A stretch of DNA of 64,000 nucleotides from Tachypleus tridentatus (taxonomy: Eukaryota > Arthropoda > Merostomata > Xiphosura > Limulidae), in contig NC_134834.1 in the NCBI RefSeq assembly GCF_004210375.1, forward strand, positions 153,779,290-153,843,289, given 5' to 3'. The translations under genes and the position numbers were made by a program. Shown one piece after another: positions 27,301 to 37,276 of the stretch (position 1 is its first letter; each line of letters begins with the position of its first letter). The notes beneath the pieces were generated by a model. That model made no database searches and was not told the DNA's origin. It saw only the letters and a list, made by a program, of their open reading frames with translations.

Positions 27301-28688
27301 GAAAAAGTTAAAGTGGTGATTACCCATAAACTTCCCAGTGTAATTAATACCCATATTCCACTTTAAACCTTTACTACCCAAACTCATTTGATCACACACC
27401 TTGTATATGTAACTATGTATAAGTGAATACATTAATATTTGTTTTACATTTCTGTTAATGTGAGTTTCAAGGTATACATATTTGTATCTGAATAGCATGA
27501 GGATAACAATGTTTTTAAGTTGGAAGAAAAAGTTGATATTACTGTTTTCAGATTGAATTAATAGTGGCTTTTATGTTTGCATGTGTGGTAAAATTTGGTG
27601 TAATTTCTGCAGAGCAGTTGGTTAAGGTTTACTAACTTCAAATGTGAAAGATATGAAGGTACAGAGTATGTGTCTGAACTTTGACTGAATATGTCATGAG
27701 AAAGCTGCAGAGAACAATAATGTTTATTATGAAAAGCTTAAAAGACAAAGCTTAATGTGTGCAGTTGATGTATTGAACCAGCAAGAGAGAGAGATGTGAA
27801 AAAGAAGCCTTTACTGGTTCCCTCTATTGTGAGCTCCCTCTGTAAGCTAAAAGAAAATGTATAAAAACAACCCCTGAAGTTACAGTAAAATAAAACAAAA
27901 TTAACTGTACACCTGAGAAATCTAGCTAAAGTTAGAAAAGCTCTAGAGAGTCTAAATGAATATGACACTTAAAACCTCTTTAGTGGAGACGAATGTGGCT
28001 TGAAACACAATACAAAATAACAAAGCCAACTTGATCTTGCCACATTACTAAGAACTCTACACATTCAACTGTAAGAACATGGAAGTCCTGGGTCATTAAA
28101 CCTAGGGTGATTACTGTATTTTCCTAATTAATTAATCACTTGACTCATTAATCTCTTACATTATATTAACTGATTATCCTAACAAGACTTGTATTGTTGC
28201 AATAGGTGAAAATAATAATGATGTGTGTTAATTAAACTTATTGCTGTTAAAAAAAGTTCCAATATATGTACCTTCACAGAAACATTATTAGCCTAATGAA
28301 CTAAAGTTGATTTATTGGATCAATGACCAATCAGTGAATTTGAGTCTCATGTGCACCAAAGTAAAGGAAGGTTGAATTGCTCACTTTAGTGACTCTCTAC
28401 ATCCAAACAGAATCGAAAGAAATTAGGGAAAAAAAATGTATTAGCTAAGGGAGTAGCAAAAACATGTTACTCTTCTGTACCATGAATGTTAGATTTACAG
28501 TTTATGAAATTTTACTGTATTTTATATAGGTAATGCCTCAGCTTTTGAATTATCTGAACATGGATGAGCTTGAAGACAGTGTGGATTGGGGTACTCTGGT
28601 AGTATACACGTGCAGTGTTAGCTGTGAAGAAGGTCCAGTGTATCATCCTGAGTTTCTATGGAAACAAGACTTTTCAAACTATGAGTAA
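11723..28688 (+). CDS. PDCD2: programmed cell death protein 2 (PDCD2), complete, 4 exons
   Basis: Exons 11723-12302, 14230-14483, 21259-21372 and 28530-28688 join in frame to 368 codons; human PDCD2 is about 344. The N-terminal domain shows FFPSKIGGKPAWLS and QVYAPL, with cysteine pairs C67/C70 and C105/C106. A MYND finger follows at C152, C155, C163, C166, C172, H176, H185 and C189; H176 replaces the usual cysteine, as in other PDCD2 proteins. The C-terminal PDCD2_C block includes LRYHRGGQPLW, CPCG and VMPQLLNYL. In other animals PDCD2 is a nuclear/cytosolic chaperone-like factor linked to 40S ribosomal protein assembly (uS5) and cell proliferation. The start ATG has an AAATATGG context. Introns 2 and 3 (6.8 and 7.2 kb) are filled with mobile elements. 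A possible poly(A) signal AATAAA lies at 28783-28788, with a second at 28877-28882. Confidence 0.95.
12303..14229 (+). other. PDCD2 intron 1
   Basis: A 1.9-kb AT-rich intron from GTTAGT to CTACAG. No transposon or exon was recognised inside it. Confidence 0.8.
14230..14483 (+). CDS. PDCD2: PDCD2 exon 2 (residues 194-278)
   Basis: The acceptor is TTTTGCTACAG. The exon encodes FLLPEFELVMEHEKY, then a Lys/Glu-rich acidic linker, and ends at EPEQ with the donor GTATAA in phase 0. The Lys/Glu linker replaces the acidic linker of vertebrate PDCD2. The apparent ATG at 13992 is intronic. Confidence 0.92.
14851..16452 (+). repeat. dispersed 1.6-kb repeat, copy A
   Basis: Begins near GGGTCACAGGTTAAAGG and ends near GGTCCCAAGGACCAAGACTG. 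Related sequence in the same orientation and internal order lies at 25721-27308 (copy B) and 43341-44570 (copy C). Shared landmarks include TTTGGTGTCAAACTGTA, ATTCTATGGT and GGTTACAAG. It has no coding capacity and no identifiable termini. Confidence 0.7.
17330..19700 (+). pseudogene. decayed DIRS-like retrotransposon relic
   Basis: Fragments in the three forward frames match the layout of DIRS reverse transcriptase and RNase H. PKKDGD followed by RLVIDL lies near 18360-18400. GLWMMKFDIVNACLHVP, near 18478-18530, is the counterpart of the conserved GDWMxKxDLxDAYLHVP block. LQWWLVQNN lies near 18990, FTDSLLHE near 19065, and a SELLAV...SDNSTGVSCIS RNase H-type segment near 19160-19270. Stops interrupt every part. 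No tyrosine recombinase or terminal repeats could be identified. It occupies PDCD2 intron 2. Confidence 0.6.
19799..19821. repeat. (TA)n microsatellite
   Basis: An uninterrupted TATA run following ATATACATA. Similar short TA runs occur near 6411-6424, 44311-44329, 51858-51882 and 56910-56922. Confidence 0.9.
20755..20865 (-). repeat. Penelope-type terminal fragment with hammerhead-like core
   Basis: On the minus strand the segment reads CTGATGA, one extra T, a GGTAGC/GCCACC helix and then AAAAC. This is the spacing of a hammerhead ribozyme core, as reported for terminal repeats of Penelope-like elements. The final GAAAC is altered to AAAAC. The adjacent minus-strand sequence may include degraded coding sequence, but I could not assign it. 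Confidence 0.4.
21259..21372 (+). CDS. PDCD2: PDCD2 exon 3 (residues 279-316)
   Basis: Acceptor TTGTTTCAG, donor GTAATG, both phase 0. Encodes VLRYHRGGQPLWISSENIPK, then the zinc-binding-like CPCG and QFEFQ, the conserved middle of the PDCD2_C domain. Confidence 0.95.
21890..22435 (+). repeat. minisatellite with an approximately 55-bp unit
   Basis: About nine to ten diverged copies of a unit with the core CTGAACTTGACTTTTGTAGT and TTATGTGCTCCAACTG. The 113-codon open frame at 22117-22458 is a by-product of this repeat. It lies in PDCD2 intron 3. Confidence 0.75.
22691..23450 (+). mobile_element. SINE3 copy split by a foldback insertion
   Basis: The two SINE3 halves are 22691-22752 (CCCCCAGT head, then ATTTTGATACCA) and 23376-23450 (repeated ATTTTGATACCA, then GAGCAGAACACAAATAC and CATTGTGTAGCTTTGTG). 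The 14-base direct repeat AGATTTTGATACCA (22739-22752 and 23376-23389) marks the insertion of the intervening 623 bases. Confidence 0.75.
22753..23375. mobile_element. foldback element from two inverted Penelope-like terminal sequences
   Basis: Left arm about 22787-23023, right arm about 23141-23377, near-identical in inverted orientation around a loop of about 120 bases. Each arm carries the hammerhead-like core: the right arm on the + strand (CTGACGA, T, GACC, GAAGAA loop, GGTC, GAAAC at about 23290-23321), the left arm on the - strand. It is flanked by a perfect 14-bp target-site duplication, so it moved as a unit. It has no coding capacity. Confidence 0.65.
23540..24260. repeat. diverged LINE-like dispersed repeat, copy 1
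   Basis: Shares blocks with 54090-54720, such as ATACAATGAAATTATAAT, CTTGGATGG and AATTC-ATTTATAACA, in the same orientation. It looks like a decayed LINE segment, possibly with sense on the minus strand, but no clear protein motif survives. Confidence 0.4.
25721..27308 (+). repeat. dispersed 1.6-kb repeat, copy B
   Basis: Runs from GGTTGTGGGTTAAAGGTCAT to GGTCTGTACGGAAAAAGTTA, in PDCD2 intron 3. Collinear with copies A and C; no coding capacity seen. Confidence 0.7.
28530..28688 (+). CDS. PDCD2: PDCD2 exon 4, terminal (residues 317-368)
   Basis: Acceptor TTTTATATAG, phase 0. Encodes VMPQLLNYLNMDELEDSVDW, then VVYTC and a FLWKQDF end followed by TAA. The VMPQLLNYL and WKQD blocks and the position of the stop match the C-terminus of animal PDCD2. 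Confidence 0.95.
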   Translation, partial: VMPQLLNYLNMDELEDSVDWGTLVVYTCSVSCEEGPVYHPEFLWKQDFSNYE

Positions 28689-28840
28689 CTGCATAACTAT
28701 TTTCTAAAATAGAAAATGTTTGAAATTGGAATGTGCTAATTACAGACCACTCTGCCATTTATGCACTGTTTTCACTTATGGTAATAAATAATGCACTGCT
28801 AAATGTTAACCAGATAGAAGTCTTTTAATTGCACTTTCAG

Positions 28841-31366
28841 ATAACTTGTACTGACTCATGCAAGTGTAAATTATGTAATAAAGTCTGTAAAGAAACAGTT
28901 AACAGGGTAAGGATATGACTTTAAGTGAGTGTTGACTGCAACCATCAAGATAAAAGTTACAATATGGTGTTGCAGGGACAAACCTGAAAAGATGAATCAT
29001 TTGTGTAAAGATGCATGTAGAAGTGGATACCATGTGATGCAGCCACCAGAATGATTAAATGTTTGTTTTTCACTATTAACATTTGGGCTATATATATCTA
29101 ATAATTACAATATTTTGATTAAGACACTTGGGCAGTCTGATTATTAGTGTGTCATTCTTTGTAGTTGAATGTACTTGGTTCATGTCCCATTTGTGAAAAA
29201 CAGTTATTTGTAGGTTGTGGATTCCAGAAGACTGACTTCATGGTGAGTGCTGTTTATTACTTGCTTTCTTTTATCTTGTTTTAGTCATAGAATTGATAGC
29301 CCTAATTCTGACTTCCTATATCACTTGGAAGAACCTAGCTCGCAATCTCTTTAAGTCCAACACTTGAACTGACTGAATTCTCTTAGCCATCACTTAGACC
29401 TGATTGGTAACACTTATAATTCGGGTACATGGATCAGCCTAGTTGTGTCTTTGTTGAGTTGAAGGAGAAATATATTTTTGTGTTGTGATTTGGACATGAA
29501 CTGTAGGAAAGGTATATTTTGTTTCTTGGTTTAAGTGCAAACTGTAGGAAAGATTTTTTTTTCCTTGATTTACATATTAATTTTAGGAATGGTAAATTAT
29601 TTTGTCTTGGATTAAATATTAATTACAGGATGGTGTATTTTGTGCTTTGGTTTAAATCTTAACTGGAGGAAACGTACATCTTGTGCCTTGCTTTGAACAT
29701 GACATAGGGGAAGATAGATTTTGTGTTTAGGTTTGGTGACAAAATAGAGGAATATAGTTTTTTTTTTTTATTTGAATACAAATTAGAGGAAAGTACATAT
29801 TGTGTCTTGATTTGAATATATTGCAGAACTAGTATATTTTATGCTTAGATTTGATACATAGTCTGGTACAATTTTGTAAATTGATTAAAATAGATAACAA
29901 TAATAAAATAATACTGTATTTTACAATAAAGCTAACTTTGGTAGCTGATGTGGGGCAGTAGTGTGAAAAAAGTAGAAACACCATCATCATCTATCAAGGT
30001 AAGGAAAAACATTGCAAGTACAGGTTACCACTTAAATTTAGTTCAGTGAGTTTGAAATATAGGTGAAGGTGTAAGTACAACATAAAGACCTTCAATACAC
30101 AGTTAATATTTGTTTAGCACTTGTAGAGAGCACTAATTTTACCATTATACTCTAATTGAGGTATTTCAGGAAACCTCTGCATACAAAATGGTATGTTTTA
30201 ATGAGTATTATGTCATTCTGCCTGTGTAACAATGTGTATGCCACTTTTGAGCAACTGAGAGAGCTACAATAGGAGAAATTCCTACTATATGTCAACATTT
30301 TCCTTGTGTTTGGTCAAACCATAGTCACTACTACTGAAAACGACAGCAGATAAGTAATACAGATTTTAAATTGAAAACTAGAGGCGTGTGTGCTTAATTG
30401 TGTGTCTATGGAATTAATTTTTCATGAAAGGAGTAGCATCTTCATGCCTGAAGTAATTGCAGTAGTCAGGGGTTCATAAAAAGCAAGAGTTCACAGTTTC
30501 CTAGGTTTCTTGCATTTATTACCAATAATTTGTGGTTAATTTCTGCAATAATGCTGTAACATTGTCTACTGTTATATTAAAATAGTTTTATAGGTTTAGG
30601 TGGATTGCAGGGTGAAGCAAGACCACCAAAGATAGAGAAATAAGGTGTTTAGATATGTAATTATTGGTAATAGTATGAACAGTTATGATTGAAGGAAGGA
30701 TTGCTGTAATTATACTATAAACCACCAAGTCTTGGGGTTCAGTCTGTGCTGTATAGTGAGCAGTTCCTAGAACTCTTAGGCAGGATATACTTCAGACTTT
30801 GCACAGTGTGAGAACCAGGAACCCTAGGTTGTTACAAAGACGTGTTAACAAACAAAAGCAATTTTTGGTTATGCTCACACTGAAACATTGAATAATGTGT
30901 AATGTGCTGCTTGTGTTGTAAAAGTACAGAAAATGGCCATTATTCCCTTCAAACTTTGCTTTTGTGACGTGGATAATAAAATTTAGAAATTAACCTATTT
31001 TCTATGTAAAAACAGGCAAATATGTACATTTTTATTTATAAAACAACATATGAATCATGATTTACATATATTTATACTAAAGTTATACAAAAGTGTTTAG
31101 AAGTGAGTAGTTTTTCGAGATTTGTGACTGTAATGTGAATCACTTTTACATATCAGCCTCCAAATATAGTCTCCCATTATGTTTTCGTTATATGCTTCCA
31201 GGTCAGAAAAGCAAAGTTTGAAGAGAAAAATAGGCCTTTTCCATTTACTTTAGGCATAAGCAATTTGGAAATAACACTTTCTCCTCAGGAACAAGAACAA
31301 GTAAAAATGTTGTTACATAGTGTTATTGGTAAAGCTGCAGATTGTTCTTTAACAACCTGCTTATGA
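28841..31366 (+). CDS. possible 3' exons of an SLX1-like gene (or relic)
   Basis: Five short open segments with splice borders, all phase 0. They are 28841-28906 (Cys-rich, CKLCNKVCKETVNR, donor GTAAGG), 29165-29209 or -29242 (VLGSCPICEKQLF, donors GTAGGT or GTGAGT), 29945-29998 (LMWGSSVKK, donor GTAAGG), a doubtful 21-base exon at 30170-30190, and 31202-31366 ending in TGA. Joining the second and third gives G-x-CP-x-C-x3-L-x2-MWG-x2-V-KK. This resembles the G-x-CP-x-C-x3-LLWGDLI signature of the C-terminal RING/PHD-type finger of SLX1, the GIY-YIG partner of SLX4 in resolving branched DNA. An in-between ORF (28977-29055, LCKDACRSGYHVM) looks like the missing zinc-binding part but is out of phase. 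No GIY-YIG exons were found. It may be a broken copy. Confidence 0.3.
29461..29870 (+). repeat. minisatellite with an approximately 43-bp unit
   Basis: About nine degenerate copies of a unit resembling AACTGTAGGAAAGTATATT followed by TTGTGTCTTGRTTTGAA. It lies in the sequence between two of the candidate SLX1-like exons. Confidence 0.7.
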
Positions 31367-31810
31367 TTTCCACATAAAATTATAAAGAGACTATGGTTAA
31401 GAATAAGAGTTAGACTAGAGAAACTTCTATTCTATTTTAGTTCTCGGTTACTGTTAGTGATAACACTAAAATACTTTACCTAATTATATACTTCTATTAA
31501 TATTAGTAATATTATAATAAACAGTCTTAGCCTACATTGAGTCACAAACTTCAGTAATACTGTTAATAGTATTAGTATTACATTCTAAATCACAGTAACA
31601 TAATGTGATGATAAAATATAGTGATGGTAATACAGTTTTAAGTTACTTCCCTAAAAATTAAACCACCTCGACTAAACGTAAACAGTGCTACTTTTATTGT
31701 CTCTTTTCTCAAATTCTAAAATAATTCTTTATACAAAATTGCTAATTATCTGCAAACACACCTTCATCACCCAAAGTGACGTAAACCCATATAAAGTAAA
31801 AATGTATTGT

Positions 31811-32003
31811 CAAAATGGCTGATATGGATATTAAAACTTTAATTAAAATAAAGTACAAAACAACGTTTTGATCTTCTTAGGTCATCATCAGGTTGACCAA
31901 GAGAGTTGCAATCTTTTTCAACCTGGAGATGACCTAAGAAAGTCAAAACATTGTTTTGTACTTTATTTTAATTAAAATTTTAATATCCATATCAGCCGTC
32001 ATA
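31811..32003. repeat. small foldback of Penelope-like terminal sequence
   Basis: Arms of about 85 bases (31811-31900 and 31916-32003) in inverted orientation around a 15-base loop. Each contains the hammerhead-like core: CTGATGA, T, GACC, TAAGAA loop, GATC on the minus strand of the left arm, and a more decayed version on the + strand of the right arm. Both continue into the same AT-rich tail (AAAGTACTTTATTTTAATTA type). This is the same architecture as 22753-23375 with a different family member. Confidence 0.6.
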
Positions 32004-32044
32004 AGTATACACTTTGACCATTATGTCTGTTTTCACACATGTTT

Positions 32045-32318
32045 GGGTCTGGCATGGCCTGGTGGGTTAAAGCATTCGACTCGTAATCTTAGGGTCGTGG
32101 GTTCGAATCCCCGTCGCATCAAACATGCTCGCCTTTTCAGCCGTAGGGGCGTTATAAGTTATGGTCAATCCCACTGTTCGTTGGTAAAAGAGTAGCCCAA
32201 GAGTTGGCGGTGGGTGGTGATGACTAGCTACCTTTCCTCTGGTCTTACACCGCTAAATTACGGACGGCTAGTGCAGATAACCCTCGAGTAGCTTTGCGCG
32301 AAATTCAAAAAACAAAAC
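32045..32318 (+). mobile_element. SINE1 copy with target-site duplication
   Basis: A near-complete plus-strand copy. The tRNA-like head carries an A-box-like TGGCCTGGTGGG, an anticodon-loop-like CTCGTAA and the B box GGTTCGAATCC. The conserved body follows and it ends in CAAAAAACAAAAC. It is flanked by ACACATGTTT (32035-32044) and ACACGTGTTT (32319-32328), a 10-bp duplication with one mismatch. Confidence 0.92.
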
Positions 32319-32339
32319 ACACGTGTTTTATGCATCCGG

Positions 32340-35165
32340 GGTGCACTGGCTTCCGGGAAACATGAAATCGAAGGCGTGATTCAGCAGACTAACCCAGAAA
32401 TTGTAATATTGGGTGGGACCTTGCTGTGCAAGGCCAGTGGATTTGAAGTATCGTGCTGCATAGCCGTCGGAAGAGACAGATTGGATAGGCGGGATAAAAC
32501 CGGGGGAATGTTGCTGCTATTTGGGGCGAATCTGTCGGTTGCTGAAATTCAGGTTAGCAGTAGCAACGAGGGTGTAACTACCGATATCCTGTTAAATAAA
32601 CGTTCTGTTGTCACAGTAGCAGGAATTTGATTAACAGCATATTTTCCCACAATCAAAATTCCATTTTAATTGGAGATTTAAACAGTAAACATATCAACCT
32701 TGGATGCAATTCAAGAAATGAAAATGAAAGACTTTTCCTCCAATTCATAGATGAACACAACACAGCCTTCCTGAATGACGACACGCCTACGCATATACGT
32801 ATGCCTCTAATACCAGTGACATACTAGACGTATGCCTAAGCTCGTATAACATGAGCCAAAACCTAGTTAAATTTCATGTGGGAAAAGATGTAGACAGTGA
32901 TCATTTACCTATATGGTGCGTCTTCGGTCCCATCCCCCATTAAAATACAAAATATTGAAAAGAAAAAATTGGTTACAAAAAAGCAAATTGGAAGGAATAC
33001 CAAAAAGAATTAGAGCTTTGGTTACCAAACATATTAATGAAAACACCTAAAAATAAAATAGATATTAATAATCAGTGTCAAATAATCACGGAGTGCCTTC
33101 AAACCGCAGCAAATAAAGCTTGTTTGTTTTTTGTTTGTTTTTGGAATTTCGCACAAAGCTACTCGAGGGCTATCTGTGCTAGCCGTCCCTAATTTAGCAG
33201 TGTAAGACTAGAGGGAAGGCAGCTAGTCATCACCACCCACCGCCAACTCTTGGGCTACTCTTTTACCAACGAATAGTGGGATTGACCGTCACATTATACA
33301 CCCCCACGGCTGGGAGGGCGAGCATGTTCACCGCGACGCGGGCGCGAACCCGCGACCCTCGAATTACGAGTCGCACGCCTTACGCGCTTGGCCATGCCAG
33401 GCCGCAAATAAAGCAATACCAAAACAACAACATAAAACTATAAATAATATAGGGAAACCACACAAACAACTAATAACATTAATCAAGCATAGACGTCAAT
33501 TAAAAAGACAATACGTGGAGACAAGAAATAGAGAATTAAAAACACAAATAAGAAACATGGGATCCGAAACAATTTTGGACACACCTAAAAAGATTTACAA
33601 ATGGAGACATAGTAACAAGGAAATACCCACCACTAGAAAATGATACTACTACAGCATATACAAATAAAGAAAAAGCCGAAACATTCAAACAACAACTTCA
33701 AAACACGTTTAAAACACACAACGACCCAGACATGAACGCATACTTTTATAACAAAGTATACAACTCTATAACTAATAAAAGTGAACCATTTGAACTACTT
33801 TTTCTAGTCAACTTAAATAACTATCATCAACTACACAAACACAATGCTAACAAACACATTTTCCGCAAAAGAACTCATAGAAGCAATAACAAAAAATAAA
33901 TTTCCAGGAGAAGATGATATACAAGTCATCCTTTTTTAAAAAGGCACTCCGAAATTATTTGAACATCTCACAGCAATTTTTAATCTATCATTATACTCTG
34001 GTTATATCCCGGTTTCTTGGAAGCATACAAATGTATTGATGTTCCATAAAGAAGGAAAGCCAGCCAATAACCCACGGATCAATCAGCCTGGCCATCTGTG
34101 TAGGCAAAATTCTTAAGAGAATTATCAATAACGGACTCCCCACATTCCTGGAGATAACACCAAATTTACCAGAAGAATAAAATGGTTTCAGAAAATTCAG
34201 ATAAACTACAGACCATTTAGTCAGATTAACCGAAGCAGTTGTTGATAGTTTTAATAAACGAGAATGCACTGTCGCTTGCTTTCTCAATTTTGAAAAGGCA
34301 TTCGACACTGTATGGCATAAGGGTCTCTGGTTCCGAATGTAAGAAATGGAACTACGGTGGGAAACTGTTCGCTGGCTATCTAACTTTTTGGAAAACAGAA
34401 TATGTAGAGTTAATGTTGAAAGGACCTTCTCAGAGTGTTCTACTCCAGAGCTGGTGTCCCTCAAGGAGGGGTGGTTAGTCCTATCCTATTCATCATGTAC
34501 GTGAATAATGTACCTCTAAAGATTCAAATAATGGATACTCCTCACAGTTCGCAGACGATGCGACAGTCTGGAAAAGTACACCAGCAATAGCAACCACAAT
34601 TAAATAGAATAAGTGAATATTGTCCAAAATATAGAATCAAAATAAACAACTAAAACACAGCTAGTAGTATTCACAAAGCTAACAAAAAAAAATCACAACC
34701 ACAGATCTATATGAATGGAGCACTCCTTCAGAGTGGGTAAATCACATAAATAATGTTAAAACAAATATTTGGCGAAGAACAAACTTTGCTAAGAGTCTGA
34801 CTGGTAAAAATGGTAGTGCAACGGCAGACATCATCATAAAAATATATAAAACATACATTAGACCCGTCATTCACTATGCAGCCCCTGCATGGATAAATGT
34901 AAGCAAAAAACTACTTCAAACAATACAAAATACATTACTTACAACAGCTTATAAAGTACCCAGAACATAATCATCAGAGTTCATGCATATATACGCACAC
35001 ATCGACACAATAGCAGATAGATTCCTACATAGTATAATAAATTATTTTGACAAAAATTGGAGAAAAAACAAACTAGTAAGCGAATTAGACAGATACTGCA
35101 TACATGATGAGGACAGTCCTAAACACCTTTCCCCAGTAAATATATATTTTCTAAATAAATAAAAA
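32340..35165 (+). pseudogene. decayed Jockey-type non-LTR retrotransposon (LINE)
   Basis: ORF2 remains are in order but interrupted by stops and frameshifts. Endonuclease pieces come first: PEIVILGGTLL at about 32395, SILIGDLNSKHINLGC at about 32650-32695 and DSDHLPIW near 32900. The reverse transcriptase follows: SLYSGYIPVSWKHTNVL at 33990-34040, NFEKAFDTVWHKGLW at 34288-34332 and FADDATVW near 34548. The 3' end is an A-rich tail near 35155. SINE1 interrupts it at 33120-33403. The first 290 bases (to about 32630) are noticeably more GC-rich than the rest and could come from a different element. Confidence 0.75.
33120..33403 (-). mobile_element. SINE1 copy inserted in the LINE, 11-bp target-site duplication
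   Basis: The best preserved minus-oriented copy. It is flanked by the perfect direct repeat GCAAATAAAGC (33109-33119 and 33404-33414), which belongs to the interrupted LINE. The nesting shows that SINE1 was active after this LINE copy had integrated. The tRNA head is CG-rich, with CpGs still intact, suggesting a fairly young insertion. Confidence 0.95.
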
Positions 35166-36066
35166 AAGGCCACTCATAAACAAAACTCCAAATTAGTTTC
35201 GGGGTTAGCTAATAAACTTTGAAAGGGATTTGTGAATGTTTTATAGTTGATATTTATCTAATGATAGTGCAAATAATTATGGAACTATAAAGAGAAATGA
35301 TTTATTTGCACCAAGTGTATATGTAGATGGTGCATTGACATTGCCCTGAAAGGGGCATGAGTAAGTGCGGGTTACTCTAGCCCTCGTGTACAATGTATAA
35401 ATACACTTGACAGTTGCAAAAATAAATATAAAGGAAGAGGTCGACGAAATCTGATCCCCTGAGTATATAAACATCAATATTCAAGTACCTACGAGAGTAG
35501 CAAGAAGACACTAATCGTCCCAGACAGAAATGGAACAACTCATTTTCACTCATATGTCTAGGAACGACTTATCTATATCCTCCTGATTGTGCCCTAAGCT
35601 GGTTTGATGAGCCATAGTTTCTCTAATTCATACGTTTGTTTTCCTTAAAGCTTTACGAACCATGATTTCCTTTTCAGCAACTTTCGGGCACGGTCAGAGT
35701 AGATTATTCGGCGCCCTAATCGTGAAAGGGTATTTTCTCGGGGTACTCCCGTTTCCCCATACAGCAAATTCTGAGGCTTTTGGATTTACAGATCCCTATC
35801 CTTTTGTTGTTGTTTTTTAAGGTCAGTATTTAACCTCTTCTAGACCACCAACGGACCTTTGTCACCAGTCTGCAGTATAATCTTGTATACTTAAAATTAT
35901 TTTGGTTTAGCTATTAATCACAAGTCCAGTAAAATTTAACTTCACGAGTAGGGCGAAGAGAAGGTCTCTTCTGATTGCCCTCGATTACTTCGTTTTTCTT
36001 TGTGAGGCGCAAAGTGTTAAATCAGAATACCTACTACGAACTTGACCTGTGAAAGAGAGCGAACGT
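35166..36066. other. unassigned intergenic sequence
   Basis: No gene, exon or named repeat was recognised. A short (TTG)n run occurs near 35804-35817. Confidence 0.3.
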
Positions 36067-36080
36067 GTTTGATGAGGACG

Positions 36081-36203
36081 TGTGTTTGTGTGTGTTTTTC
36101 TTATAGCAAACCCACACCGGGCCATCTGCTGAGCCCACCAAGGGAAATCGAACCCCTGATTTTAGCGATGTAAATCAGTAGACTTACCGCTGTACTAGCC
36201 GGG
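36081..36203 (-). mobile_element. SINE2 copy with perfect 14-bp target-site duplication
   Basis: A second tRNA-headed SINE family. On the minus strand it reads CCCCGGCTAGTACAGCGGTA, a B box GGGGTTCGATTTCCC, GGTGGGCTCAGCAG and an AAAAACACACACAAAC tail. It is flanked by GTTTGATGAGGACG at 36067-36080 and 36204-36217. Confidence 0.92.
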
Positions 36204-36412
36204 GTTTGATGAGGACGATTCTTATTTGTAGTATATCCGCAAATTATTTTTATTGCTTTTAATAAAAATATATATAATTTCGAAGTTAGTATACTTATAA
36301 TTCTGACTAGTGTATTTTAAATAATAAAAATTTGTAATCTGTGTACTATCGGTTTTCACACAAAATCCTCATCGACGTCACAGCATTGATTCATGTGGTA
36401 ACAGCAGGGCGG

Positions 36413-36676
36413 CCCGGCATGGCCAAGCGCGTTAAGGCGTGCGACTCGTAATCTGAGGGTCGCGGGTTCGCATCCCCGTCGTGCCAAACATGCTCGCCCT
36501 TTCAGCCGTGGGGGCCTTATAATGTTACGGTCAATCCCACTATTCGTTAATAAAAGAGTAGCCCAAGAGCTGGCGGTGGGCGGTGATGATTAGCTGAGTA
36601 GTCTTGCCCTGCTAAATTAGGGATGGCCAGTGAAGAAAGCCTTTGTGTAGCTTTGCGCGAAATTTAAAAACAGACA
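36413..36676 (+). mobile_element. SINE1 copy
   Basis: Plus orientation. The head is GGCCCGGCATGGCCAAGCGC with B box GGGTTCGCATCC. The body is intact except that part of the CTAGCTGCCTTCCCTCTAGT block is shortened to TTAGCTGAGTAGT. It ends in GCGCGAAATTTAAAAACAGAC. Confidence 0.9.
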
Positions 36677-37013
36677 ATATATTGTTTAAATACTCCTTTT
36701 TCTAGTCCGCTTTGTAAGTTGTTCTTTAAGCAAGTATTCTTGAAGCCATGTTTCAATATAGAATCTCTACATAAAATTTCTTAGCAATAAGCAGGATTAT
36801 GGTAATTTTAAAATTCTTTATTTCATGCTAAAGAAGTTTATCTTACAAACCTGCAACTTATACAGATCATTTGCATTATATATACATTTTTAAAAGTAAA
36901 AAGTTAATTAATAAATATCACGATTCGCTTACAGAAATTAAAAAGAAGAAGAAAAAATTCGAAAGTATGCAAATATTTTACCTTAAAAGCCGAGAATGGT
37001 TTCATTCATCTAG

Positions 37014-37276
37014 CTCGTGGTTCAGCATTACCTTGTGAGTAGGGCGCTCGACTTACAATTTGCAGGTCGCGAATTTGATTCCCTATCCCATCAAACATGG
37101 TCGTGCGGGCATTATTAATTGACGATCAGTCCCATTATTTGTTGGTAAAAGAGTAGCCCAAGAGTTAGCGGTGTGTGGTGATGACTAGATGCTTTTTCTC
37201 TGGTCTTTCACTGCTAAATGAAGGGCAGCTCGTGCATATAGCCCTCGTCTAGCTTTGCGCGAAAATTAAACAAACA
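37014..37276 (+). mobile_element. diverged SINE1 copy
   Basis: Plus orientation and older. The head is degraded (TTCAGCATTACCTTGTGAGT) but the AGAGTAGCCCAAGAGTTAGC core and TAGCTTTGCGCGAAAATTAA end are clear. Confidence 0.85.

Noticed and set aside
28977-29055. ORF with LCKDACRSGYHVM as a further SLX1-like exon
   Set aside because: Its position and cysteines fit, but its phase does not match either neighbour, and a frame change is needed at HVM. It is mentioned only as support for a relic.
33991-34464. 157-codon ORF on the minus strand
   Set aside because: Antisense shadow of the Jockey-type reverse transcriptase.
36413-36490. tRNA gene-like sequence with A and B boxes
   Set aside because: It is the head of SINE1. 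The same body follows in every copy and the acceptor stem does not pair properly.
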